Below are positions 50,485-58,795 of a DNA stretch of 64,000 nt, piece after piece (the stretch's first letter is position 1; every line of letters starts with the position of its first letter). The notes under the pieces were generated by a model that worked only from the letters and a program-made list of their open reading frames with translations, was not told the DNA's origin and did no database searches. The position numbers and the translations under genes are program-made. The stretch is from the NCBI RefSeq assembly GCF_901538355.1, contig NZ_LR593887.1, forward strand, positions 4,998,920 to 5,062,919, given 5' to 3'. Origin of the DNA: Tuwongella immobilis (GTDB lineage Bacteria; Planctomycetota; Planctomycetia; Gemmatales; Gemmataceae).

Positions 50485-52128
50485 CTATCGCATGCTTGCA
50501 AGTCGAGATGCCTGTTCGATGGCCAGTTCAAGCTGTCGATCGCGGTGCGGTTCTACAACGTTGGGACTAACGCCTTGGCTTTGGATTGGAGTTCCCATTG
50601 GGGTGAGCAGGCGACCAATCGACACGCGCAGGGCACCATTTTGGGGCGTGGGTTGGCCCATGTCGTCGCGCTTGGCGCCGGTCATCAACGGGATCATCGC
50701 TTGCAGCAAGCCTTTGCCGTAAGTGACAGTGCCAATGAGGGTTGCGCGCTGATTCTCCTTGAGTGCGGCCGCGAGCACCTCGGCGGAGCTAGCAGTTTCG
50801 CTGTCGATCAGCACGATCATCGGGTGAATCCACGCATTCGGGCCGCTCTGCGCGGTGTAGGTGCGATTCAGTTCTTCGAGTTGGCCTTGCGTGGAGACGA
50901 TGATTCCATCGGGCAGAAAGCGCTCGGCCACTTGCACGGCGATCAGGAATTGGCCACCGGGATTGCCACGCAGATCGAGGATCAGCGATTTCATCCCCGC
51001 GGCCCGCAACTGATTCAAGGCGGCATCGACTTCGGAGATGGACGATTCCCGAAAACCGTTCAGATGCAGATAGCCGACTGCATCTCGAATAATTCGCGCA
51101 CCAACGACCGTGGGCAAATCATTTGGCACCCGAACGACCATCCGGTCTTCGGCTTCGACGGGCTGGACTTCGAGTTCGACGGTGGAGGTGAAGGTGGCCC
51201 GCACCCATTCGGCGATTCGCATGGCGCTGGGGCGTTCGATTCGGTTGCGATTGATTCGCAGAATCCGATCTCCTTTGTGGAGAAGCCCTTGCGTTGCGGC
51301 CATCGACCCCGAACGAATATCTGCGACTCGGAGCTGATCGCCATCGATTTGCAGGGTGATTCCGTAGGAGGCAAACTCGCTGAGCGGTCGTGCGGCTTCG
51401 GCAACAAGCGTTTCGGGCGATTGAAAGCTGGTATACTCATCCAGCCCTTCGCATGCCCCGGAAAGCGCTTCCAGAATCAGCGCACCGGGCGGCGCGAAAT
51501 GCAGATCCCGCTTGGCTTGGAAGACAATTTCGCTGAGCAACGATCGCGCATCTCGACCCGATTGAACGGCCCGATTTTGCCAACCATCCCGCAATTTGGC
51601 TTGGAAGATCCGCAGTTCAGACTCACTGGCGATGGGACAGTAGCGTTGGCGGAACTGGGCATCTTCCAGGGCCGCGCTGATCGATTCCAGCCCAAGTCGC
51701 ACCAATCGGCCGGGCAGACTGCGTTCCCGGTCCAGATAATTTTGCTGCAATCGGGTGATGGCCTCGGCATAGACATCCAAGGCACGAGCGAGGGGGAGAT
51801 TCACGAATTGCGCATGGATCGCTGGATCGTGCAAGCGTCGCAATTGTAGCACATGCCGCAAGCAGAGTTGAATGCGTTCGCGGAGTTCCGGAAAGCGTTC
51901 GTTGGCGGCCAGTTGCAGATACAGCGAGAGGGCATCTTCCCAGCGTTGGGCAGCGACCAATTGGTCGGCTTGATCGCGGAGGGTGCGTTGTTTGCGCTCG
52001 GATTCCGATGCTGGAAGATGCGTTCCATTCTCGGCACGCACCGGAGCCAGGGAATGCACTCCGCTTGCGACAAAGCAAGTCAGGAGAAACAGCCGCCAAG
52101 TGCGAATGCGGGTCCATCGCTCCGTCAC
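50485..52128 (-). CDS. S41-family protease with long N-terminal domain
   Basis: A 547-residue exported protease. No ATG fits. The GTG at 52128 has GGGGAGGACG eight to nine bases upstream and opens a frame with a signal peptide (LFLLTCFVASGVHSLAPVRA), so it is preferred. An N-terminal helical region with a TPR-like ADQLVAAQRWEDALSLYLQLAAN spans about 50-200. A PDZ domain (SYGITLQIDGDQLRVADI to GLLHKGDRILRIN) and the S41 core with DLRGNPGGQFL follow. The catalytic Ser is in SETASSAEV and the Lys 25 residues later in VTYGKG. Related to the ctpA product at 4095-5543, but with a different N-terminus. Target unknown. Confidence 0.85.
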   Translation of the reverse strand: MTERWTRIRTWRLFLLTCFVASGVHSLAPVRAENGTHLPASESERKQRTLRDQADQLVAAQRWEDALSLYLQLAANERFPELRERIQLCLRHVLQLRRLHDPAIHAQFVNLPLARALDVYAEAITRLQQNYLDRERSLPGRLVRLGLESISAALEDAQFRQRYCPIASESELRIFQAKLRDGWQNRAVQSGRDARSLLSEIVFQAKRDLHFAPPGALILEALSGACEGLDEYTSFQSPETLVAEAARPLSEFASYGITLQIDGDQLRVADIRSGSMAATQGLLHKGDRILRINRNRIERPSAMRIAEWVRATFTSTVELEVQPVEAEDRMVVRVPNDLPTVVGARIIRDAVGYLHLNGFRESSISEVDAALNQLRAAGMKSLILDLRGNPGGQFLIAVQVAERFLPDGIIVSTQGQLEELNRTYTAQSGPNAWIHPMIVLIDSETASSAEVLAAALKENQRATLIGTVTYGKGLLQAMIPLMTGAKRDDMGQPTPQNGALRVSIGRLLTPMGTPIQSQGVSPNVVEPHRDRQLELAIEQASRLASMR

Positions 52129-52400
52129 CGGATCGTCCTCCCCGAGAAGCTCGACGAGCGTGCCAAAATGGGAATTCGCGAGGGGCTGGAGAGATTGCCC
52201 ATACCCCAAGCAGTATAACCGCCTTGACAACGTGGCGTCAAACAAACTCCTGCCATTGTGAAGAAATTCGGAAAATTCCGTGATGGCTGGGGCGTTTTTC
52301 CTGTCGAACGCTGGGCCGACTCGTGCTTGACGTGGGCGGGGGGTCGAGATATGGAACGGTTCGATCGATGGTCCGCCGATCTGAGCAGGGAGGCTCGCAC

Positions 52401-53141
52401 ATGCGTCTGATTGCCCCGGATCTTTTGGAAGAGAGTCTCGGTCTCTCCTTGGCAATCCAGGTGGGTGTGCTGCTGGTGGGGCTGATGCTGTGGTTTGGTG
52501 GCTATCGGTGGCACCGATTTTGGATTGTTCTGGGAGTGACGGCATTTGCCGGCTTGCTCGGTCTGGCATCGGGGCGAGCGATTGGCGGACAGGTGCTCGT
52601 CTTCGGCATGCTGCTGGCGGTGGCCGGTGGGATGCTGGCGATGGAATTGGCCCGATTGCTGGCGTTCACCATCGGCGGATTTGCTGCGTGGGTGGCGGTG
52701 CATTCGCTGCTGCCGCACGCTCAGGATTTGTCGGTCGCGTTCCTGATCGGCGGGCTGATGGGGATTTTTCTGTACCCACTTTGGATTATGACCATCACCA
52801 GTTTCGTCGGGACGCTCTTCACCTGGTATGGTGGGTTGGGAATCCTGGTCAAATTCACCAAAATCAATGCGATGACCTTGGCGAATGATCGGGTGGCGAT
52901 GCTGAACGCGGGGATTGCGCTGGCGACGATTTTGGGCGTGATTCTGCAAGGCTGGCTGGAGCGACGCTTGCGTGGCAAACCACACGGATCATCCCACGGA
53001 ACGGGACATGGCAAGAAAGCGGACACAGCGGATTCCGACTCCGCCTCCACGGGCAAAGAATCGCGAGTGAAATGGCCCGGTCGACCGCCGCGATTGGTGC
53101 GAAATATCCGGGATTTATTCAGCACCCGCGAATCTCGATAG
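52401..53141 (+). CDS. polytopic membrane protein, unknown function
   Basis: A 246-residue protein; the start at 52401 follows AGGGAGG. About seven hydrophobic segments fill the first 185 residues, for example QVGVLLVGLMLWFGG, WIVLGVTAFAGLLGLASG and AWVAVHSLL. The tail is polar, with HGSSHGTGHGKK and a Ser/Asp stretch and then basic residues. The family is not recognised. Membrane number, Gly-rich helices and a short cytosolic tail resemble small exporters or channel-like proteins, but nothing fixes a function. The gene diverges from the S41 protease and precedes bioB by about 100 bases. Confidence 0.72.
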   Translation: MRLIAPDLLEESLGLSLAIQVGVLLVGLMLWFGGYRWHRFWIVLGVTAFAGLLGLASGRAIGGQVLVFGMLLAVAGGMLAMELARLLAFTIGGFAAWVAVHSLLPHAQDLSVAFLIGGLMGIFLYPLWIMTITSFVGTLFTWYGGLGILVKFTKINAMTLANDRVAMLNAGIALATILGVILQGWLERRLRGKPHGSSHGTGHGKKADTADSDSASTGKESRVKWPGRPPRLVRNIRDLFSTRESR

Positions 53142-53242
53142 CAAAATTGCGAAAAGTCGAAGAATGGCACTCTCACCACTTCGCCGAAATTTAGCTACAA
53201 TCCAACCGGATGAAGTCGTTGCGATTCACTGGAGAGTGGACC

Positions 53243-54340
53243 ATGCCCGTAGACCCGATTGACCCGATCGCGATTTCCCGTCGGATTCTCGCCGGTGGTG
53301 AAATCACCCGCGAAGAAACGCACGCTCTGCTGAGCCTGCCGTGCGATGGGGAAGAAATCTACGATCTTTTCTATGCCGCCCACAAGGTCCGCCGCCATTT
53401 TCATGGCAACCGGGTGACGTTCTGTAGCATTGTGGCCAGCAAGTTTGGCAAATGCTCCGAAGATTGCAAATTCTGTGCGCAATCCGCACATTACGATACG
53501 AATATCACCTCCCACGAAATGATGAGCAAAGAGCAGGTCAAATCGGCCTGCACCGATGCCCGCAATCGGGGAGCCAGCTCGTTTGGGATCGTCAACAGCG
53601 GTCGCGGCCCGAACAAGAAGGAATGGCCGAAGATTCTGGAAGCCATTGAAGGGATGAAGGAAGTCGACGGCATCGGCCACTGCGCCACGCTGGGCGAACT
53701 CACCCCCGAACAGGCCCGCGATCTGAAGGCCGCCGGCATTGCGCGAGTGAATCACAACTTGGAAACGTCCAAGGAATTCTACTCGCAAATCGTCAAGACG
53801 CACACCTGGCAAGACCGCGTGCGCACGCTGAAGATCGCCCGCGATGCAGGCTTGGAACTTTGCACCGGCTGCATCTTCGGCATGGGCGAAAGCATTGAAG
53901 ATCGCGTCTCGGTGGCGTTCAGCCTGAAGGAAATCAACCCGCATGTGGTGCCGATTAACTTCCTGAATCCGATTCCCGGCACGCCGCTGGAACACGCTCC
54001 CAAGCTGCGCCCGCTGCAAATTCTGCAAATCACCGCCGTGATGCGATTGGTGCTGCCCCGCACCGATCTGAAAGTCGCCGGTGGCCGCGAAAAGAATCTG
54101 CGCGACCTGCAAAGCTGGATCTTCTACGTGGGCGGCACCAGCGCCATCATCGGCAACTACCTGGCGACCATGGGACGCACCAACGACGAAGATATGCGCA
54201 TGGTGCAAGACCTGGAACTCACTTGGACGTCCGAAGTGGGCAACGCCGACGAAACGAAGCCGTTTGAATTTGGCACCCTGCCCGGCTTCGAATCGATGCA
54301 GCAGCTCGAATCGCGCATCACCTCGCTGCCGTTGGTGTGA
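53243..54340 (+). CDS. bioB: biotin synthase
   Basis: A 365-residue radical-SAM enzyme inserting sulfur into dethiobiotin. KFGKCSEDCKFCAQSAHY gives the CxxxCxxC set for the 4Fe-4S cluster. GHCATLGELT and LCTGCIFGMGE supply further cysteines that bind the 2Fe-2S cluster, and VAGGREKNLRDLQ carries its arginine ligand. The start at 53243 has GGAGAG upstream; an ATG at 53210 in frame is less likely. The C-terminal stretch after the barrel is slightly longer than usual (FEFGTLPGFESMQQL). bioF lies two genes downstream, with a nucleotidyltransferase gene in between. bioA, bioD and bioC are not in the window. Confidence 0.96.
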   Translation: MPVDPIDPIAISRRILAGGEITREETHALLSLPCDGEEIYDLFYAAHKVRRHFHGNRVTFCSIVASKFGKCSEDCKFCAQSAHYDTNITSHEMMSKEQVKSACTDARNRGASSFGIVNSGRGPNKKEWPKILEAIEGMKEVDGIGHCATLGELTPEQARDLKAAGIARVNHNLETSKEFYSQIVKTHTWQDRVRTLKIARDAGLELCTGCIFGMGESIEDRVSVAFSLKEINPHVVPINFLNPIPGTPLEHAPKLRPLQILQITAVMRLVLPRTDLKVAGGREKNLRDLQSWIFYVGGTSAIIGNYLATMGRTNDEDMRMVQDLELTWTSEVGNADETKPFEFGTLPGFESMQQLESRITSLPLV

Positions 54341-54415
54341 ACCGATTCCGGGGCATGATTGTCTTCCAATCAGTCCCCGGATTCCCATGCGACCCGATGC
54401 GGAGCGAACCGAACG

Positions 54416-55267
54416 ATGGACCGATTTTCGTCATCGCCCGCATCGTCGTCAGTGCATCACCCGACCCCGTTCGGCAATCCGCACGCGATCGATCCGCACT
54501 GGTTGGCCCGCATTGATGCCGAACTCTCGGCCATCGAATTGCGGGAACAGGTGCGGATCTTGTACGCGGTCGAGTCCGGCAGCCGCGCTTGGGGATTCCC
54601 ATCTCAAGACAGCGATTACGATGTGCGGTTCCTTTACGTCCGCCCACGGGATTGGTATCTTTCCATTCGCGTGGAATCGCAGCGCGATGTCATCGAATGT
54701 CCGCTCGATGATCTTCTCGATTGCAACGGTTGGGATCTCCGCAAAGCCCTGCAACTATTCGCCAAGGCCAATCCTTCGTTGACCGAATGGTTGCAATCGC
54801 CAATTGTCTACCGCGATTGCGAAGGTTTGGCCGACCGTCTGCGCGGGCTGCAATCGGAATTCTTCTCCCCCGTTGCGGCATTGGCCCACTATTTGAGCAT
54901 GGCACGCGGCAACTTCCGCACCTTTCTCCAAGGGCCGACCGTCAAATTGAAGAAATATTTCTACGTACTTCGCCCCGTGTTGGCGGCTCGCTGGTTGGAA
55001 CAGGGGCGCGGGATTGTCCCGATGCCGTTCGCCGAGTTGCTGACCGTGTTGCCCGATGATGCCCCGCTTCGAGCCGACATCGAATCCCTGCTCGCCAAGA
55101 AGTTGGCCAGCGAGGAACTCGATTCCGGGCCGCGAATCGATTCGATTCACGAATTCCTGACACGGGAACTCGAACGATTGTCTCCCAACAGCGTGTCTCA
55201 CCATGGGCCGCAAGGTTCGATGGAGACATTGGATGCGCTATTTCGGGATTATCTGAAGAATCGGTAA
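54416..55267 (+). CDS. RlaP-type nucleotidyltransferase
   Basis: A 283-residue cytosolic protein of the PF10127 type (polymerase-beta fold, named RlaP in RNA repair loci). ILYAVESGSRAWGFPSQDSDYDVRFLYV contains the nucleotidyltransferase signature GSxxxG...SDxD, whose two aspartates bind the metal. YLSMARGNFRTFL and KLKKYFYVLRPVLAARWLE are the typical following helices. The start at 54416 has GGAG 11 bases upstream; a TTG at 54359 is an alternative. It lies between bioB and bioF, 7 bases before bioF and 75 bases after bioB. No RNA ligase or other RNA repair gene is adjacent. Role in this position unknown. Confidence 0.85.
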   Translation: MDRFSSSPASSSVHHPTPFGNPHAIDPHWLARIDAELSAIELREQVRILYAVESGSRAWGFPSQDSDYDVRFLYVRPRDWYLSIRVESQRDVIECPLDDLLDCNGWDLRKALQLFAKANPSLTEWLQSPIVYRDCEGLADRLRGLQSEFFSPVAALAHYLSMARGNFRTFLQGPTVKLKKYFYVLRPVLAARWLEQGRGIVPMPFAELLTVLPDDAPLRADIESLLAKKLASEELDSGPRIDSIHEFLTRELERLSPNSVSHHGPQGSMETLDALFRDYLKNR

Positions 55268-55274
55268 GCCGACG

Positions 55275-56453
55275 ATGCCAGACTGGATGGACGAGGAACT
55301 GCAACTCCGTCACGATCGCGGCCTGCTGCGACAACGCCGATTGCGCACCGTGCACGGGGTGCAGATGGCGCAGGATGGTCATTCGCTGATCGGGTTTGCC
55401 TCGAATGATTATCTCGATCTGGCCCACGATCCACGCCTCGCACGAGCCGCCGCACGAGCCGCCCAACGCTTCGGCACCGGCGCAGGAGCGGCCGCACTCG
55501 TCACCGGCTACCAATCACCGCACGCCGCATTGGAACACGCCTTGGCACGCTGGGAATGCTGCGAATCCGCCGTGTTATTCGCCAGCGGATACACTGCCAA
55601 TGTGGCGACGTTGGCCAGTCTGGCCGATCGTTCCGATGCCATCTTCTCGGATTCGCTGAATCATGCGAGTTTGATCGATGGTTCCCGGTTGAGTCGGGCC
55701 ACCGTCGCCGTCTACCAGCATCTCGATTGCGATCATTTGGAATCGCTGCTCCGCACAGTCGGGGCATCCGCCCGGCGACGCATCATCGCCACCGATACCG
55801 TGTTTAGCATGGATGGCGATGTGGCACCGCTGGCGGAATTGATCGAACTGGCCGAACGGTACGATGCGTTGCTGGTGCTGGATGAGGCCCACGGAACCGG
55901 GGTGCTGGGACCGACCGGCGGCGGACTCGTGGAAACGCTCCCGGAATCCGCTCGCGGCAATCCCGATCGACGCCTGAAAATCGGTACGCTGTCCAAGGCA
56001 TTGGGCGGACAGGGCGGATTCGCCGTTGGCCCGCGCCGCAGCATCGAATTTCTGGTGAATCACGCACGCGGATTTGTCTTTTCCACGGCAATGGCTCCAC
56101 CGTTGGCGGCGATTGGTCGAGCGGCCGTGCGGATTGCCCGCCAAGCAACCGACCGCCGCGCCACGCTTCAGCGACTGCACACGCGCCTCGTGAATGGATT
56201 GCAGACGCTGGGCTATCCACCGCCGCCCAGCCGCCTGCCCACGCCGATTGTGCCCATCATCCTGGGCGATCCCGATGTGGCGATTGCCGCCAGTCAGCGA
56301 TTGCAACAACTCGGCTTTTTGGTTCCCGCCATTCGCCCGCCGACGGTGCCGATCGGCACATCCCGCCTGCGCATCAGCCTTTCCGCTGGACACAGCGACG
56401 CCCAACTCGACGCCTTGCTGGACGCCCTGCGAATCACGCTTCCGCCGCGATAA
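55275..56453 (+). CDS. bioF: 8-amino-7-oxononanoate synthase
   Basis: A 392-residue PLP enzyme of the alpha-oxoamine synthase group. It condenses pimeloyl-ACP (or CoA) with alanine at the start of the biotin ring steps. LIGFASNDYLDLAHDPR near the N-terminus, SDSLNHASLIDG with the His that stacks on PLP, DEAHGTGVLGPTGGG with Asp and His, and GTLSKALGGQGGFA with the PLP-binding lysine are all conserved. The start is 7 bases after the nucleotidyltransferase stop without a clear ribosome site, so it may depend on translational coupling to that gene. bioB is on the same strand upstream. Confidence 0.94.
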   Translation: MPDWMDEELQLRHDRGLLRQRRLRTVHGVQMAQDGHSLIGFASNDYLDLAHDPRLARAAARAAQRFGTGAGAAALVTGYQSPHAALEHALARWECCESAVLFASGYTANVATLASLADRSDAIFSDSLNHASLIDGSRLSRATVAVYQHLDCDHLESLLRTVGASARRRIIATDTVFSMDGDVAPLAELIELAERYDALLVLDEAHGTGVLGPTGGGLVETLPESARGNPDRRLKIGTLSKALGGQGGFAVGPRRSIEFLVNHARGFVFSTAMAPPLAAIGRAAVRIARQATDRRATLQRLHTRLVNGLQTLGYPPPPSRLPTPIVPIILGDPDVAIAASQRLQQLGFLVPAIRPPTVPIGTSRLRISLSAGHSDAQLDALLDALRITLPPR

Positions 56454-56536
56454 TTTCGGCGGATGGAACCGCGATTCGCAGTCGGCTCGCTTCACCGGCG
56501 TGGCTCACGCATCCGACACCGAGTCGGGCTACGCAC

Positions 56537-57637
56537 TCACGCCTTCAGCGAGGCCATATCGATGGTGAAGCGATACTTGACATCGCTCTTGAGCATGCGC
56601 TCGTAAGCCTGGTTGACGTGCTGCATGGGAATGACTTCGACATCGGCGGTGATGCCGTGCTTGCCGCAGAAATCGAGCATTTCTTGCGTCTCGGCAATGC
56701 CGCCGATCATCGATCCACTGAGGGTTTTGTTGCCGAACAGCAGGCCAAAAATGCCGATCGGCAACGGCTTCTCCGGCGCTCCCACCATCGTGAGATTCCC
56801 GCCCGTGCGAAGCAGAGCCAGGAAGATATTCAAGTCGTGCTCGGCCGAGACACAATCGAGGATCATATCGAAGGTGCCCATGTGGCGGGCCAATTCTTCG
56901 GGATTTTTCGTGATGACCACCTCGTCGGCCCCCAACCGCAAGGCATCGTCGCGCTTGCTGGGCGAGGTCGAAAACACGACCACATGCGCTCCCATGGCGT
57001 GGGCCAATTTCACGCCCATATGCCCCAACCCGCCAAGACCGACGATGCCAACTTTCTTGCCCGGCCCGACGCCTTGACGTTTCAGCGGCGAATAGGTGGT
57101 GATGCCCGCACACAACAGCGGTGCCGCCCCGGCGAGATCGAGATTCCCCGGAATCCGCAGCACCATCTCCTCTTCGACCACGATCGCCTCGGAATAGCCG
57201 CCATAGGTCACTGGCGCAGTGCCGTGCTTATCTGGGGCGTTGTAGGTAAACGCTGCGTGGGCACAGAATTGCTCTTGGCCGTGCTGACACGTCGGGCAGG
57301 TGTGATCCGCCGCCACCAAGCAGCCGACGCCGACGGTATCCCCGACTTGAAATTTGGTGACCGCCGGACCAATTTTCGTCACTTTCCCGACGATTTCGTG
57401 TCCCGGAACGCAGGGATACACGGTCGGCATCACCGATTTCCATTCATCCCGCGCCGTGTGCAGATCCGAGTGACAAATCCCGCAATACAAAATCTCGATT
57501 TGCACATCGCGATCCGTCGGCGTGCGACGGGGAATCACCGCTTCGGCAAGCTCCGCAGTGGGGTTGGCAGCAGCAAAGGCTTTCGCTTGAAACACGGGTT
57601 TCTCCCGGCCAGTCAGGTCGCTTGAGTCCGCGAGCAT
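56537..57637 (-). CDS. zinc-dependent alcohol dehydrogenase, YahK/CAD-like
   Basis: A 366-residue cytosolic NADP-dependent oxidoreductase (medium-chain group). Catalytic zinc ligands are Cys and His-Glu in YCGICHSDLH and PGHEIVGKV, with a third Cys in TTYSPL-preceding LLCAGI. The structural zinc loop is altered: DHTCPTCQHGQEQFC has Asp where the first of four cysteines is expected. The Rossmann motif is GLGGLGHMG, followed by NADP-type SKRDDALRLGAD. Members reduce aldehydes such as cinnamaldehyde or furfural. The start at 57637 follows GAGCGG; an ATG at 57691 in frame is an alternative. It diverges from an AraC regulator, its likely controller. Confidence 0.88.
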   Translation of the reverse strand: MLADSSDLTGREKPVFQAKAFAAANPTAELAEAVIPRRTPTDRDVQIEILYCGICHSDLHTARDEWKSVMPTVYPCVPGHEIVGKVTKIGPAVTKFQVGDTVGVGCLVAADHTCPTCQHGQEQFCAHAAFTYNAPDKHGTAPVTYGGYSEAIVVEEEMVLRIPGNLDLAGAAPLLCAGITTYSPLKRQGVGPGKKVGIVGLGGLGHMGVKLAHAMGAHVVVFSTSPSKRDDALRLGADEVVITKNPEELARHMGTFDMILDCVSAEHDLNIFLALLRTGGNLTMVGAPEKPLPIGIFGLLFGNKTLSGSMIGGIAETQEMLDFCGKHGITADVEVIPMQHVNQAYERMLKSDVKYRFTIDMASLKA

Positions 57638-57811
57638 CGAACCGCTCAATGCCCCGATCACGCAGGGTATGGTATGCGGCCCCTGCTTCATTCCAGTAAC
57701 CCGATTTTCTTGATTCCTTGCCTAATCCTCCGGCATCTCATGAAATGTCAGGAATCGCCTCCGCCGATGGTCGCAGTTGTACAGACGACGTAAAACACGC
57801 GAGAACGAAGT

Positions 57812-58708
57812 ATGTCAACATCGCTGGTTTCGGACATGGCGGGGATCATCCGCCGGCACCTACCACACGATGGGATGATGCCGACGGCGATTCCGGGACT
57901 CGCCCTGGCTCGGTCGTCCACCCCGACGGTGATGAACGCAGTCGTCTACGATCCCTGCATGTGCGTGATCGTTCAGGGGGCCAAAGAGGTCATATTCGCT
58001 GGGGAAACCCTGAGATACGATTCCGCACAATGGCTGCTGGTGTCGGTCGCCGTCCCAGTGGCCGCTCGGGTCGTGGAAGCCACAACGGATCAACCGTGCT
58101 TGATGGTTCACATCACGTTGGATCCCGCAATGATCGGCGAATGGCTGACCGATGGGGCAATTCCCCCTTCCGGGCCACCGTCGCGCGGGCTGGCGATCAC
58201 CCCATCGGATGCGTCGCTGTTTCAGGCCATCACGCGGTTCGTTGGCTTGCTCGATACTCCAGCAGATATCGGCCCGCTCGCCCCGCTGATTCGGCGTGAG
58301 ATGATTTACCGCATCCTCACCGGCCCGCAGGGGGCACGGCTGCGACAAATGGCCGCGACCGGTGGAATCGCCCAACGCATTACTGCGGCCGTGCGATGGC
58401 TCAAGGAGCATCTCGCTCTGCCGCTCCACGTTGAAGCGTTAGCCCGGCAAAGCCAGATGAGCCCCTCCGCGTTCCATCTCCATTTCAAGGAAATTACCGG
58501 ACTCAGCCCGTTGCAGTATCAGAAGCGATTGCGGTTGCAAGAAGCCCGGCGATTGATGGTGAGCGACGGATTGGATGCGGCATCCGCTGCCTATCGCGTG
58601 GGATACGAAAGCCCGTCCCAATTCAGCCGCGAATACCGTCGCTGCTTCGGTGTCCCGCCCCGGCAAGATGTCGCCGCCCTGCTGCGCTCCGATCTCGTCA
58701 CCGGCTAA
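57812..58708 (+). CDS. AraC-family transcriptional regulator
   Basis: A 298-residue regulator. The C-terminal third has two helix-turn-helix motifs: LPLHVEALARQSQMSPSAFHLHFKEITG and AAYRVGYESPSQFSREYRRCFG. The latter carries the family signature around SQFSREYRR. The N-terminal domain matches the AraC_N (PF06719) effector domain, with YDPCMCVIVQGAKEVIF and LRYDSAQWLLVSVAVPVAARV. It diverges from the alcohol dehydrogenase gene across about 170 bases, the standard layout for a regulator of an aldehyde/alcohol dehydrogenase, so it is likely to regulate that gene. The ribosome site is GAGAACG. The effector is unknown. Confidence 0.92.
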   Translation: MSTSLVSDMAGIIRRHLPHDGMMPTAIPGLALARSSTPTVMNAVVYDPCMCVIVQGAKEVIFAGETLRYDSAQWLLVSVAVPVAARVVEATTDQPCLMVHITLDPAMIGEWLTDGAIPPSGPPSRGLAITPSDASLFQAITRFVGLLDTPADIGPLAPLIRREMIYRILTGPQGARLRQMAATGGIAQRITAAVRWLKEHLALPLHVEALARQSQMSPSAFHLHFKEITGLSPLQYQKRLRLQEARRLMVSDGLDAASAAYRVGYESPSQFSREYRRCFGVPPRQDVAALLRSDLVTG

Positions 58709-58795
58709 CTCGATTCCGAGGAAATCGCATTGCAGAATCGGGACGGAGTTGCGTACCATCGGGAGGGTTCTCGTTTTCTGGTTCGAGGGTATCCG

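Noticed and set aside
54416-55267. Toxin-antitoxin MNT/HEPN pair
   Set aside because: The nucleotidyltransferase is of the longer RlaP type and no HEPN-like partner gene is adjacent.
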